Shown one piece after another: positions 12,449-25,642 of a stretch of 64,000 bases of DNA. Both the position numbers and the translations under genes were made by a program. The DNA is from Simmondsia chinensis. Its lineage: Eukaryota; Streptophyta; Magnoliopsida; Caryophyllales; Simmondsiaceae. The notes under the pieces are model-generated. The model searched no databases. It saw only the letters and a list, made by a program, of their open reading frames with translations, and was not told where the DNA came from. Every line of letters starts with the position of its first letter. Positions within the stretch are counted from its first letter, which is position 1. The stretch covers positions 17,358,005 through 17,422,004 of the forward strand of contig JAGTTD010000010.1 of assembly GCA_018398585.1 (NCBI GenBank), given 5' to 3'.

Positions 12449-15400
12449 ATGGAAGACGACGACGAGTTCGGAGATCTCTACACCGACGTCCTCACACCCT
12501 TCTCTTCATCCTCTGTCAACCCTCCTCCGATTGATCTTAATTCGCCCCCCAATTCTGAGGGTGAAAATCGAGGGCGTATAGAGAAAGATGATGAAAACTC
12601 TGGTGTTTTCAGGATTCCTGGACTGGATTCTAGGGTTTTGCAAGATACCCATTTGAATTTAGACATGGAAAAGGATCTAGAACAAAAGGGTGTTCGTAAT
12701 TCGGACCTGGGTGATAACCAAGGAGGTGAATTTGGTGATAGAGATGCGAATTTTGGTGTAGAAGAGGAGATTAATGGAGGTGTAGGGGTAGGGGTAGGGG
12801 TTTCGGAGCCAATCATACCTGGGTTGGGAACTTGTTCATCGATTCAAGAGGGTTCTGGTACAGGCAAAGGAAATGGTAATTTGTCCAGGAAGGATGATTT
12901 GAACAGCGAAGCAGATGATTGGGATAGCGATAGTGAGGATGATCTGCAGATTGTTTTGAATGATAGCAATCATGGGCCGATGGCTATGGACATGAATGGG
13001 ATGGCAGGGAGTGATGATGAGGATGAAAATGGGGAGCCTTTGGTTATCGTGGCGGATGATGATGCGGGTCATGATCAAGTGATGAATGAGCAAGAATGGG
13101 GGGAGGAAGCGGGTCAGGGAGCGGATGGTGAGAGAAAGGAGATGGTTGAGGGTGCTAAAGCTAATGGGGCTCTTACTGCGGCGCCAAAGATTGGTTATAG
13201 CAATTATGGGTACCATCCATTTCATTCTCAGTTTAAGGTCAGTCATATGTTGCTCAACTTTCAAATTGTAAATTGTAATAGCGGTTTGTGATCACCTCGT
13301 TGTGGATAGTGTTGCTTTGTAAAGTTAGTTCTTGTCTTTGTATGTTGAGTGATTCATGTACAGTTATCAATGATGGAATAGGAAAATCATACTTCCTTTA
13401 GTGTGTGTGTGTGGTTTTTTTTTTTTTTTTTTTTGTTATAATGCATTCAAAGAGGATAGCAAAGTAAACTTCATGTTGTTTATTTTTTGATCAGTAAAAG
13501 AAAATATTAAGAGAGAGAACGTACAAAGAGTTAAGAATAAGATATCCTCAAAATTACATAAAAGTAAGAATAAAAACTATTAACTAACAACATAAATTCC
13601 TCCGGTCTCTTTACGAATCTACTAAGCTCTTTGTCCACAAAGCTCCTTAAAAGACAACCGTTTTCCCTAAGATTTTAATTGGCACATGCTAAGCAACATT
13701 CCCAGTGCCCCAAGGGCTTCCGCCTAAGCAGGGTCTTTGGGGGTGGATGTACGCAGCCTTCTTCCTTTAGGGTGCTACCCTGAAGAGAGGTTGTTTCCAA
13801 ACCCAACCTGAGGGGTTCAACACGAGGACCTCCAAGGAGGTCACCCATTTTGTACTACTCTCGCCCAAGCACGCTTAACTTTGGAGTTTTAATGGGATCC
13901 AGTGCTTGCATGTTGGTACCCTTTTAGGTACATGCTGATTTTGGCACATGCTGATTTCTAAAAATTTTAACATTTTTTTCAAGTCAAATACACCATAGAA
14001 TTGCAATATTGGATGTGGAGAATAATATTAAAACGTATTTCCTCTTTTCTACGACATGTAACTTCATTAGAAGGATACCCTCAACTTTTTGTTATTTATT
14101 CAAAACTCTTATCCCATTTGCTCCCATATATTCAAAAGGCGATATCAAAATGAACATCCTCAGTTCTGAAAGACATAGGCTGCTGGGAAGTTGTGTTTCT
14201 GCTTCATTTAGCGGTACTATGATCAACCTAAAACAAAGCGTACAACTCTCTCAAAAGTATCCATGAACCTGTGCTGTTAATAGATGTGGATCAAACATGC
14301 ATCAGGGATGTGTTTGAATGGGTAAGCTGATTACTCGTTTTCTATTGCTTCCTTGTTCTGGATCTGCAGTAAATGTTCAGTTCAAAGGCTTTCATGGATC
14401 TGTTCATGTTTGGACAATCTGGACTGCCCTCTGATTAAAGCCTCTCTCCGATCACTGGTATCTATTGATGCTTTAAGTGGACTGCATGATTCTAGATCTT
14501 TCATTATGTGTTTATGCTATTGGGGAATTGAATATGATTATTGTATATGCTTATTTCAGACATAGTCTCCCTTAAGGGTAACACCTTGAAGGGATAAGGC
14601 TGCGTACATCCTTCTCCCTAGACCCTGCATATGCAGGAGCCCTTAAGGCACTAGGTCGGTTGTGGTTGTTGTTATTTATTTCAGAACTAAGTTGCAAGCC
14701 TGCGAGGTTTTTTTCCAGTACTTTCACCCAGGACACTAAAAATGCATCAGTGATAATTTCTCCTCATTTACCGACTAACCATTGCACCAAATAAGCTGCA
14801 TATGCTATTAAAAATGCTTGAAGAAATTTAAGGATGTCACCCTGACTTATCAAAATATAGGAATGTAAAGAAAAATCGACGGAGTTTGAGAAGGGATTCA
14901 AGGCATACACATCAGTCTGTGTTAATCAGTCTTCTACCACATTGATATACTGTGGGTCCTTGTCCTGTCCAAATAAGCACTCTAGCCAAGCAAAGGCTTA
15001 AACAGAAGAAGGATCTTGGATTCCCAGATACTATTGGCGGACCAATATAAACCACTAGTGGCAAAAGAAGTGACCTATCCCTAGCGGTTACGCTTGTGAG
15101 ACATTAGCTGTCACAAATCACACATTTATATATTCTTCTTTATTGCATGAGTTTTCAGCTACAGTTTGTCCCTATCTGCACTGAAGGATACTTCGACTAT
15201 AGATGAGATTACAGAATACTCAGTATACTCTGCTTTTGTAATTCAAGTATTCATTCAACTTGCATGATGCTCTACGCGTAAAATTTTTGGTGACTCAATT
15301 CTGCTTGTAATTGTCACCAATTTGCAGCACTGCAACTCAACCTTTTTGTACAGGGTTGCCTCTTCTTGCATGCTTATGCATGACCCACAATTATTATGAA

Positions 15401-18400
15401 CCTTATGCAAACGCACACACAGTGGGTGCAAAATCTGCTGGACTGTTTGTACCAGTCCCTTTGCTTGGAAGTGGGGAATACAAAGCTACATTTGTAGTAG
15501 ATCTGAGATCATTTTGATGTCTGCAATTGTTATCATTTCTGCATTCTAGAATACAAACTGAAGACCTTTCTCTATTTCGGTTGCAGTATGTGCGACCTGG
15601 GGCCGCACCAATGCCTGGAGGAGCTCCTGGTCAGGTTAGGCCACCGCTGAACATGGGCACTATTGGGCGTGGAAGGGGTGATTGGAGGCCTACTGGTGTA
15701 AAAGGTCCTCTCATGCAGAAGGGTTTTCATCCAGGGTTTTGGGGCAGCAATGGACCAGGGCGTGGTTTTGGTGGTGGTTTGGATTTCACTCTTCCATCTC
15801 ACAAGTATGTGCTATATTCTTTAAGTATTGATCCTTGTATACTGGGTTTGTGGTGATGCCTGTAATGCCGGCAATTAAATATGTTCTGCAGCTACATGGC
15901 TTGGTGTGCTCCTTTCTGTTTTTGTTGTTCTTTGACAGTTTATAACATCTCTAATAGTTGCTATGGTTATTTTCCCTGCACGCTTTTTTTTTTCTCTGTT
16001 ATGTCACTAGCTAGTCAGCTTCTGGGCACATTATCTGGATTGTGGAACTCGTCATGCTTATAAGTGTCCAAATTTAGATAAGGTGTTCATGGTCGTACCT
16101 CTTCTTTTAATCTCCAAATCAGGGGAGTTCTGGTAGTAATTCTTTTGAGAGAGTTCTCTCTCTCTCTCTCTCTCACACACACGCATGTGCGCGTGCACTC
16201 TCTCTATCTCTCTTTCACGCGCACTCTCTCTTTGTTTCCTTCTTTTGGGTGGGTTTGTTGGAGGAGGGGTTCTTTTGTATTTGTAGTACCTCTGTTATAA
16301 TATACTGTTTGTGCTTCTGATAAAGGGGATGAATGCAGAGGCAGCATTCTTGGTGTTGTAGAACATCGCTTGTCTAATGAGTATGTGTTAGTATACTCTT
16401 TCAATGGTCTACAGTAAAGCAGACATGGTTCATTACACTTGTTTGTATGGAATAATGCTTCTAATGTTAGGTACCATATATTTCGCATTGTAAGGAGTAA
16501 AGTTCCGTATAGAGGTGGCAAATTTGATCCGACTTGAAAAATTGACTTGAAAGACCTGTAAACTGGTCTAAACCTGAACCGAAAATTTGTCTTTAATAAT
16601 TGAACCCGGAATTCAAATGACCCGACCTAAAACTAACCTAACCCGTTATTTGCCTGACAATCAAATTAACCGGATGACCCACTGTTGATCGAAACAACCC
16701 GACCCAAAATGACCCAAACTCTAATCCTGCCCGACTTGAAATCTAAATTAACCCAAGGTCTTTAAAATCAATCATGGTTATTACTTCGCAGGAGTACAAC
16801 TAAATTTCATAAGAGGCCATTAACCACCTATGTTTGTACAACAACCACCACCACTCTGTTGGTAATACATTAAATATAATGGTAAAAATATAAAGTATTT
16901 GAAATATAATTTACACTTTTGTAAATAGTTCTGGCCACAAAGGCCCTAAATAGTAGAACTATGTTGACCTGAACCCATACAACCCCACCCAAGATTGACC
17001 CAAACCCAGGACGATCCAAATTGAAGTGACTTGAACCTGAAATAACTTGAACCTGACCCAAGTATAGGTAAAACCCAAAGTGGCCTGAGCTTGAATGGGT
17101 CAAGCCCAACCTAACCCGATCCGAGTTTATTGTAAATCTGAAATGACCCAAACTTGAAAGGGTACACGCGAACCCGACCCAGATGACCCAATTGCCTCCT
17201 TCGGTTCCGTAGCTCTGACTGACTAAAGGGAAGATGCCAAGATTGTTGGAATTTTACTTCTAAGAGTCTTTTATAGTGATCTCTCATTTGCAATTTTGCT
17301 GATGGAGACCTTTGGTTAGAAACCTTACAGGCTGTTGATTGCGTCTTTATTTGGGAATACTTCTGGAATGTTTGTCTATCATCTTAGAAAATTCTGAAGA
17401 AGAGGTGCTGTATGCTTGAAACAGTTTATGTTAGTAAAAGCTGAAGGGGTGATCTACCAACTATTTTCTTCACCAACAAGTGCTAGAAGCACTTGAAAAT
17501 AGACTGCAATTTCTCTATGGAATGTCTTCCTTTGCTTATGTTCATGAAGAGGAATTCTCTCTTTTGGGAAGCTATCTGTGTAGGAAACCTGAAAAGAATG
17601 TTTGGGGATACTTGATGTTGGATGTTGGCTGTTGGTTGTGACGTTGGAATGATATTTCAGATGTTTGAAGAACAGCAGTCATCGTTTTGAACTATCGATA
17701 ATTTTATATGGTTTTAAAATGCAAGTTCTGATTGAGGCTTTTCTTTTCCCTTGTGCATTGAATCTGGGAAATTTGTTGCTCATATTCTTTTTTTTTGGCT
17801 TAAATTAGTGGGTTCTTTGCAAAGTGGCATCTCGTCATTCCTTGTGTTAGGATCTTCTCTTGGGGGAAAAAAAAAAAAAAAAAACAATTTTTTTTTTGTG
17901 CTGGCAATGGGAACTATTTTGTGTTACAACTTCCAAATCGGATATCAAGAGATTCAAAACTAATATGAAATTACAAAAATACAACCTTGTGGATTACGAG
18001 TTGATTTTATGGGAAAATCAGTGTTGCCATGGATTATGACCCATATGAAGGTCTGATTAAATGTGTGATTACTAGAACTGGAAATTTAGAAGCTACCATA
18101 GGGTAAAGTGTTAAGGGACTGATACATGGCTGGCACAGATTGACAACTTTTATTTGATGCCCTATCATCATGCATCAATGCTCATATATGTGCTATGTCA
18201 GACTCTGAAATCTATCTTTTGGATGAGTGAGGTTACTGTATTGCTGTTTGACTCTTCGGGAAGTATATGACATGGTATGTTATGTTTCAGCATGTATAGA
18301 CTCACATTGTTGTTCGCAGTTGCATAGTGTACCAGTTATGGTCGAGGTGTTGCTGTATTGGCTGTCGCAGATGTTACATAAAGGGACAAGACTTTCAATC

Positions 18401-21400
18401 CCTATGTTTGAAAAAATTTGAATAAAGAGCTATAAAATCATTACTTTTTGCACCCCTTTAAATATGTTTTAGCAAATGAAATATAATACATTCATTACTT
18501 TTTGCACCTTTTTAAATATGTTTTAGCAAATGAAATATAATATACCATGCACAATGAAGGCTGCTAGGAAAGTATTGTTGCATAATGTGGCCAATCACAT
18601 AACGGCAAGATAAAAGATCTGTTACGCTAGAGTGGTTACATTAAGTAACCTCCTTCATTTGATTCCATGGAATTGATCCAATATGCTTGACCCACCTTCT
18701 TTTGGCTGAATGCCTTTTGTTTCCTTTCTTTTTTGTCGTTTTTGTTTTGGTGTTTGTCTGTGTGGTTGGAGGGAGCGGGGAGCTTCTTTCTGCAAGTTTG
18801 TGAAAGGAACCATGATGTGTTTTCTTTCCCCTTGAAAGGGCATGAGAGGAGAATTTTTTGATCTCTCCAACCTAATTGTATTTAAGTGTACCGCATAATA
18901 AGGAGATTATTCTAAAGTGGTCCTTGTTTACTTTTTATTGTAATCTCCTGTGACCATCACCACTGACAGGTTTATGACCTCATTGTTGTTCACTTCAGCT
19001 AGAAATTTGTATCATTTCCATTGGCTCATAGTACCAGATACTGTTGCATTTCAAATTTCTGTAATATTGTAGGTGGGCATTGAGCGATGCTGGAATCTGT
19101 AAGCAACCTTATGCTGTCACTCATTATGTGGTTATTCCTCAGTGGTATATTGAATTATGTGGTTTCTTGGTTGATGAATGAATTTGTTTACGTAGGCACA
19201 AAGCAGAACTTGTGGCATTAGTTTCTTATGTGAATCTGTCTATGGACTGAATAGTTTTCTTTTGGCTCTGCTTTGTAAAATACAATCAACGGGTAAGAAA
19301 TGTGCAAACTATATTATTGAAATTTTGGGAGGTTGATCAATTAACTTGTCATCATAACCTCTGGTGTTTGGGTTCTATAGCTGTGGTGCGTACGGAAAAT
19401 ACTTCGTCTTGCATCTTTGCACAGTCGAAATAGTGGGAAAAGTTGAGGCTCCTGGTGCAGAGTGTGTGGACTTATGAACATCCTTTATGAGAACATCTTC
19501 CTCTTGCTTTAAAATTTTGTGTTCTCTAATATGCTTAATGCTTTTGTAGAGTTTGTTTTCTCACCTTTTTGCATGCATTACCCTTTGAGGCCAGATTCAA
19601 TTTTCTTCCTGGTTAACTGTGGCTAGAAAATGATTACATTTTTCTGACCATCTGTACCCTAAATTTCAGAACCATATTTGAAGTCGACATTGATAGCTTT
19701 GAGGAAAAACCTTGGAAACACCCTGGTGTAGACATATCTGATTATTTCAACTTTGGTCTAAACGAGGAGACCTGGAAAGAGTATTGCAAACAGCTGGTGA
19801 GCAGGAAATTTGTAGTAATAATGTAATGGTCTATGTGAGGATTACGTATTAACTCTTTTATTTCTCTAGGAACTACTGCGCTTGGAGTCTACAATGCAAA
19901 GCAAAATTCGTGTATATGAGAGTGGTCGTGCTGAGCAGGTTATCTGTTTCTCTTGCCCTGGAATTTTCTTGCATTTGTGTTTATGAGATCTTATATTCTC
20001 TTCAACCTCAATTCAGGACTATGATCCTGATTTGCCCCCTGAACTAGCAGCAGCGGCTGGTATACTTGATCCTTCAGCTGAAAATTCGAACGTCATTAAA
20101 GCAGATGGTGGGCTAAGTGACCAAGCAAAGGGATATACTCGTGTGCGGCCTCCATTGGTATGTGCTGGGTTCTTATTCTATTTTCCTTTATCACCAAATA
20201 TCCCTCTCTTTCTATGGTTGTGTGTATGAGCTCTTTGGGATGCACTTGTGTGCTTGTGCATACGTGTCTTCCTTGTCATTACTTCTGCTATATTTTGTTT
20301 TAGTGAAACACTAAAATGATCTTTGGTAATAAGTTAGGGGACAATTGTCCCCTTAGTAACTTAGAATCAGTTGTTCTAATGCATCTCTTCTTTTTGTATT
20401 TTACCATGTCTGTTTTGCAATTTTTTTTTCTTTGCAGGAGGTTTTTTATGAAATAAAAAAAAAAAAGTATAAATTATTTGTTTCTACATACTTTTTCTTG
20501 CTATATTGAATTCCAGCTTAACTTAATTATTTGCTTCCCACCAGCCAACTGGAAGAGCAATACAAGTAGAAACTGGCCAGGGTGAGCGTCTTCCTTCTAT
20601 TGATACTCGCCCTCCACGAATCCGTGACCCAGATACAATTATTGAGGTAGGTAGTTATGCTTGTTCTTTTATCTTCATTCATCATACTGTTCCAGTGAAA
20701 ACCCATGAAAGACTCACGTGATTTTTTGGTGAACAGATTGTGTTGCAGGATTCTCTAGAGGACTCCTCTGCTGGAAATGGCGTTGCAGAGAGACCTGATA
20801 ACGATTCTTATAGAGATGACCATAGGCTAGATGTTGTTGAAGAGGATGTTGCACAAGGTAGCGATGAATACTTTGATGGATACCGACAGAAATATTCTGG
20901 TGTGGATAAAAATGTTGGGAAAAGTTCACCGCATGCTGATTCACCCTATGATGACATGCCTGAAGAGGAAAGGCCTTCACCTTCTCCTGCAAGAGGGTCA
21001 GCAGAGTATCATCATGGTTCTAGATCTCATGCTTCTGACCAACCTTCTGAGGATGTTGATAATCAATCTGGTGGGAGGTATGCTTTCTGTAGTATAATAT
21101 TCCTGTAAAAGCACTTGATTCAATTTTGCAGTTGATTAGAGATCATTTTTTTCTTCATATTCTGAGAGAAAGGAGCATGTCATTCATCTTCTGTTTTATG
21201 ACTTCTGAAATGGCAAAAACTGCAAAGAAGCTAAAAACCAATTTGGTATAATTTTCTGTTTTTTGCTTGTAGTTTCTGGTTGTTTAAAAACTATAGACTT
21301 GGTTTTGAATATAATTTTTTTCGTTGTTTCGGATTTTCTACTTTCAATTTTCAGTTAAAAACTAGGAAGAAAGCTGAAAACAAAACCAAAACCCAAGAAA

Positions 21401-24400
21401 CAATGTTTCCAAATTCTAGCTCTTAAGTTAAAAACCAAAAGCTACAAACAAAAAATGATAACAAACAGAATCTAACCTGACCATTTTGCTTCTACATACC
21501 ATATCTGGCTTAGTGGTGTCATTCGCATCATCTTCTTCTTCCCCAATTATTACCTGCCATTATGATGAAGATCAAGAATGCAAGATGAAAGGGGAAGGAG
21601 GAGGAGGAGGAGGAGGAGGAGGAGGAGGAGGAGGAGAGGGGGGGGGGGGGGTGGGTGTGGAATAGAATAATTAGATATTATTTGCATTCTAATTATCTAT
21701 TATATTTATTTCAGAAGATAGATTAGTTATTATTGCAGTTTTTAGGATAACTATTTTCCCTTATCTTCATTCTTTCTGGGGACCTTAGGTTAGATGATTT
21801 TTATCAAATCTAAGTATGTCAGTTGATAAATAGCTGAATTCAATTGATTTGATATTTTTTAAGCATTGGAGTTGCTTCAAGCAAGTGTAAGGATACTTAG
21901 CTGGTAAGGCACAAGGCTAGTCAAGCTGCTCCAACTACCGTCGTTAGCACAAGCGATTATGCACAAGGATCTTTAATCTCCATATTATTTATTACTTCTT
22001 TTTTGTCATGTGAAGGGGTGGGAGTTTTGATGGTTCAGTCACTTGATGAAGTTTGATGAATGTGAACATCAACCGGTACAACGAACATTGGGACACATGC
22101 TGCATTTTGGAAGTAACACATTGTTATAATATCAACGTATAGCTTGGTCACGTACCAATAACATTTGGAGTGTAGTTCACTCTGCAGATCTTATTCTATT
22201 CGATTCTCTAGCTTGTCCTGACTGCATAGTTATATGAACTGTTATGGGCAAGCATGACAGGCATCTCATTCTAATGTTAAAATGCACCATCATTTTCACT
22301 AGTATTTCTGTTTGTTGTGGCTGCAAAGGGACGGGTGGTTTTAGAGCTCCCAAAATCTTTCAAAACTGTAATACTGGTGTTTTATTTTTCTCTACTGGTC
22401 AGCTAGATTTGCTTTGTTTGGTATTATATTTTTTTTTTTTTTTTTTTTCTACTTTTGGTTTTTGAGATATTGAAAACTTGGTTTTGAAAACAATTTTTTG
22501 TTGTTTTTGGTTTCATGTGTTTTTGGGTTCTTGAAGCCTTTGGCAAAAACTGCAAACTAGAGACAATATCACTGATTTTGAAAACCCGGTTGTAGTTCGT
22601 GGAAACTGAAAATAGAAACTAATAGCAAGTGGGCTCCTCGAAACTGAAAATAGAAACTAATAGCAAGTGGGCCTAACTATTTTTGTTGCTTATATGTCGT
22701 TATTTAAGTTGGGTCTTTATCTGACATTGCATCCGTATGCTCTGTTCTTAGGCAAACCAAGGGGAAAGCACGTGAGACATCACCTCATAAGTCTCCAGAT
22801 GATAGTGCGGGGGAGAGAGGATCACGTGAGCATTGGAAGGAAGAATCCATTGAAAGTGTTGAAGGGCAACATGGCAAGTCATCGTCTCCTCCTGTTGGGG
22901 TGGAGAGGGAGCGAAGTTCTGGAGAGCAAATTGTTCCAGATGATGACGATCCTGTTCATAGATTGTCTGAAAAAGAAATGGATGGTGATGATTTGAATAC
23001 CTCGAAGGACAAGCATAAGCCTCATTCTACAAGACACCAGCGACTTAGTTATCGAACCGAGCCAGAAGCTAGAAAGGATGTTGATGACAGCGGTGATTTA
23101 AAGGCTTCTAGAAGTAGTGAAAACAGCAAAGCATCAGGAAGCAGCAGAGATCATCCCAAGTGGCGTGATAGTATTGATGAGGAAGTTATTCAGGGTGGAC
23201 ATTCTGCATATATGGGTGTATCCAAGAGACACCGCGGTGAAGATGGACATGGACTTCGAAGAAAGGATCGGGATGGAAGAATAGAGATGGAAAGAAATTA
23301 TGTGTCGACTAAGGGGCGTGAAGACCCTTATGGTTACCGAGATTGGGATCCTTATGGAGGTCATCATTTTCATGGGAAGCCTGAGAGCATGGACAGGAGA
23401 AAAGAAAGGAATTATTCTGATGGTACATGGGAGCTTCGAGATGAAGATTCACATGGAAGAAGGGCGAGAGCTGAAGACTCGAGGAGGCATGAGCGTGCTG
23501 ATGAAATGATATCCAGGCACAGGGGTAAAATACGAGAAAGTGGCAAAGATGAGCATCTTCCTCTAAGGAGACCTGATGATAGTGGCAGTTGGAGAGAATA
23601 CCAGGACAAAGATGTTGGATTGCGGTATAGGGAAAAGGATGATAATTTGAAGGTACGGTATGAGAATTCAGAGGACCACCGAAGCAAGAGAAGAAAAGAA
23701 GGTGAGCGTTTGAGAAGGGACTATATTGACAAAGAAGATATGTTATATGATCAGAGAGAGGGCAGCATTCATCATAAGCGAGAGAGGGATGAGATTCCTG
23801 ATCCGCGAAAGAGAGATGATCAGCTGAAGGTGAGAGAAAGCATTGCGGATCAACATTCTCTGAGACACAAGGATGAGAGCTGGTCGCATAGGGACAGAGC
23901 TGAGCGGCAAAGGGAGAGGGATGAATGGCATCGGTCCAGACAAACTTATGAAGAAAATTTATCTGGAAGAGGCAATGACACACGGGGATCCACTAAGAGT
24001 AGTAGAGCTTTAGAGGAGAAAACAGGGGCTGGTCATTCTCGGGTGAAGGGTGATTATAGAGGTCATGATAAAGACTATCAATATAAAGATGCTGGGCGAC
24101 ATGGTGAGCAACATAAAAGAAAGGACCGTGTTGATGATGGCAGTCAGCAAAGGAGAGTTGAAGACGCCTATACACATGGAAACCAGTTCTATTATGAGGA
24201 GAAAAGATCAAAGCAAGAAAAGTCAAGTGCACGGCATGACCGAGTTCATGCTTCTGATGGCCAAAGGGTTCATGAGAAGAAAAACAAAGAGAACTCAAGG
24301 AAGGCCAAAGAATCTGAGTTTATTCATCAAAGCACTTCTGGCGCCCACAGAAAACGTCAGCGAGAAAGAAGTGGTACAAAAGAAGTGGTATGTTCTATAT

Positions 24401-25642
24401 TAGACTTGTCATTTTGATTCTTCTCATATCAAGTTTAAAGACCTTGTTACTTGTAGAATTAGATGAACAAACAGTGACCCGTTCAGGGGAAAGGGGTGTT
24501 AATTGTAGGGCAATATACATGCTACAGGATACATTGTACAAGTAGAAGTTGCCTTTTCTGGTAACGCAAGCTAGTTGGTCATTGTCCAGCCACATTACTT
24601 AATATTCTATAATTGACTAGATTGATTAAATTTTGACTAATAATATGTTGAATTCCCTTAAGTCTACTATTGCCTTTTGCATAGTTTTGATATGATCTGC
24701 TAATTTAATATTGAATGCATTTCAAGACGATTAGATTTGCTTTAAGATCCAGTGGTAAGCAGCAGTCCAGATCCCGGAAAGCCATTCTATTCTGGATGAA
24801 AGTTAACAGAAGGCGTTGCACATGGTTGAGTGTGTGCGTTTGTCATAACTGGTCAGATAATTGTGGGGCTCGTCATGTGAAGATTGCTGTGTTTATTGCT
24901 AGTCTCTTCTGATGGCAGAGATGTCGGAATCAAGGATTCCGACCACACAGTGATTCACTAATTTGCCTGTTATGAATGTTGTAGCTCATCAGTGTGTGTG
25001 TTTAAGATACGTTGTATTGTTTGCTGATTTTCGAAGAATGTGTACCTTTGTTTTGTCAATTGTTGCTTTCTGTTTGATTAGGGTGGCGTCAGGGGAACAA
25101 GTAAACAAGACGAGCCTCACATCTCAGGGCACCATCAACCCATCAAAGAGCAGAAGGAAGACGCTACGTCAGATGAAGAGCAGCAGGATTCGAAAAGAGG
25201 GCGGTCTAAGCTGGAGCGCTGGACGAGTCATAAAGAGCGAGATTACAATATCAATGCTCGGTCATCATCCTCTTCGAAAGTCAAAGAGACCTGTAAAGAT
25301 AATGCTTCTGGATCTGGGTTTTCCATTGATATCCAAAATGAAGCTGCTGAGAAGGTTGAGGCAGCTGATAACAACCAGTCCATGGCTGGAGGCAAGGAGG
25401 GTGCAAGTTCAGATGTTAAGGATACCGATGCAAAACCAACAGATGATCGCCACCTGGACATGGTTGCGAGGTTGAAGAGGAGGAGCGAACGTTTCAAGCT
25501 TCCTATGCCAAGTGACAAGGATGCCCTGGTGATCAAGAAGATGGAGAGCGAACCTCTCCCTTGTGCAACAGCCGAGACTCCTCCAAATCCAGAGGTGAAA
25601 CCTGAGCGCCCTGCCAGGAAACGAAGATGGATCAGCAACTAG
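12449..25642 (+). CDS. FIPS5: FIP1[V]-like polyadenylation factor (FIPS5 type), 9 coding exons
   Basis: Fip1 is a CPSF-associated subunit of nuclear pre-mRNA 3'-end processing that links poly(A) polymerase to CPSF. Exons read from GT/AG junctions: 12449-13237, 15587-15804, 19670-19796, 19870-19938, 20017-20157, 20545-20646, 20737-21077, 22752-24387, 25082-25642. Phases match throughout, giving 3984 bp and 1327 residues. The N-terminus MEDDDEFGDLYTDVL and the acidic, Gly-rich first ~260 residues are typical of plant FIP1. Exon 3 holds the Fip1 motif (FEVDIDSFEEKPW...GVDISDYFNFGLNE, residues ~337-375). Exon 8 (~545 residues) is highly charged, rich in RE/RD/RH/KR pairs, and likely disordered and RNA-binding. 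The C-terminus has the KLERWTSHKERDYN and RLKRRSERFKLPMPSDK blocks and ends RKRRWISN. It is longer than the ~1.2-kDa-residue Arabidopsis homologue, as I recall it. No lesions seen. Start chosen by family conservation; UTR ends not determined. Confidence 0.95.
13691..13927 (-). mobile_element. 5S-headed SINE in FIP1-like intron 1
   Basis: On the minus strand it reads 5S-like head (GGATCCCATTAAAACTCC, AGCGTGCTTGGGCGAGAGTA), a middle CCTGAAG/GGG block, then the tail CTGCGTACATCCACCCCC and GGGCACTGGGAATGTTGCTTAG. A 10-bp flank GGCACATGCT (13681-13690) recurs as GGTACATGCT (13928-13937), a plausible decayed TSD. Confidence 0.8.
14565..14670 (+). mobile_element. SINE 3' part (5S-headed family, 5' truncated)
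   Basis: Matches the 3' half of the family: GGCTGCGTACATCC, CCCTAGACCCTGCATATGC, GGAGCCCTTAAGGCACT, followed by TTG repeats (GGTTGTGGTTGTTGTT). No 5S head is present. The TTG-rich tail resembles the Au/Angio-type plant SINE tail (family knowledge). Confidence 0.6.
16155..16182. repeat. (TC)n(AC)n microsatellite
   Basis: A run of TC dinucleotides passing into ACACACAC in FIP1-like intron 2. Confidence 0.9.
16510..17203. mobile_element. hAT-like MITE in FIP1-like intron 2
   Basis: Flanked by a perfect 8-bp TSD GTTCCGTA (16502-16509 and 17204-17211). The ends are imperfect inverted repeats (TAGAGGTGGCAAAT versus minus-strand CGAAGGAGGCAAT). The interior repeats 'GACCCRA/ACCCGACC' motifs, as in widespread plant hAT MITEs of this kind. 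Noncoding; open frames on the minus strand are incidental. Confidence 0.82.
18438..18545 (+). repeat. Two-unit tandem duplication, 54-bp period
   Basis: TCATTACTTTTTGCACC followed by a TTTAAATATGTTTTAGC block occurs at 18438 and again at 18492, nearly identical. Likely a local slippage duplication inside intron 2. Confidence 0.85.
21078..22751 (+). other. FIP1-like intron 7 (1.67 kb)
   Basis: Donor GGGAG|GTATGC and acceptor TTCTTAG|GCAAACC. It holds a hairpin-like AT-rich segment (~21240-21475, ends resembling CTGTTTTTTGCTTGTAG inverted), a GGA/G microsatellite (21595-21651), a T-rich segment around 22428-22450 and a 38-bp tandem duplication near 22602-22677 (GAAACTGAAAATAGAAAC twice). Confidence 0.8.
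21595..21651. repeat. (GGA)n microsatellite followed by a G run
   Basis: About twelve GGA/AGG triplets followed by ~13 consecutive G residues in FIP1-like intron 7. The G run may form structured DNA or RNA and is a likely assembly or polymerase-slippage spot. Confidence 0.9.

Larger units (their letters stand above)
13238..15586 (+). other. FIP1-like intron 1 (2.35 kb)
   Basis: Donor AAG|GTCAGT and acceptor GGTTGCAG|TATGTG. It contains a GT/T-rich microsatellite (~13398-13435), a minus-strand 5S-headed SINE (13691-13927) and a plus-strand SINE 3' part (~14565-14670). Short open frames here (14009-14266, 15311-15517) show no recognisable product. Confidence 0.85.
15805..19669 (+). other. FIP1-like intron 2 (3.87 kb)
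   Basis: Donor CACAA|GTATGT and acceptor AAATTTCAG|AACC. It contains a TC/AC microsatellite (16155-16182), a hAT-like MITE with 8-bp TSD (16510-17203), a poly-A/poly-T stretch near 17868-17898 and a 54-bp tandem duplication (18438-18545). No further coding exon was found: exons 2 and 3 join in phase within the Fip1 motif lead-in. Confidence 0.85.

Noticed and set aside
12836..13264. 142-codon minus-strand frame
   Set aside because: Shadow of FIP1-like exon 1; no recognisable product.
23309..23983. 224-residue open frame on the minus strand
   Set aside because: Antisense shadow of FIP1-like exon 8; His/Ser/Pro-rich from the complement of charged codons, no family.
24715..24912. Extra exon in FIP1-like intron 8
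   Set aside because: Exons 8 and 9 join in phase without it, and it matches no FIP1 segment known to me.
24963..25475. 170-codon plus-strand frame
   Set aside because: Overlaps FIP1-like exon 9 in another frame; the in-phase reading gives the conserved C-terminus.
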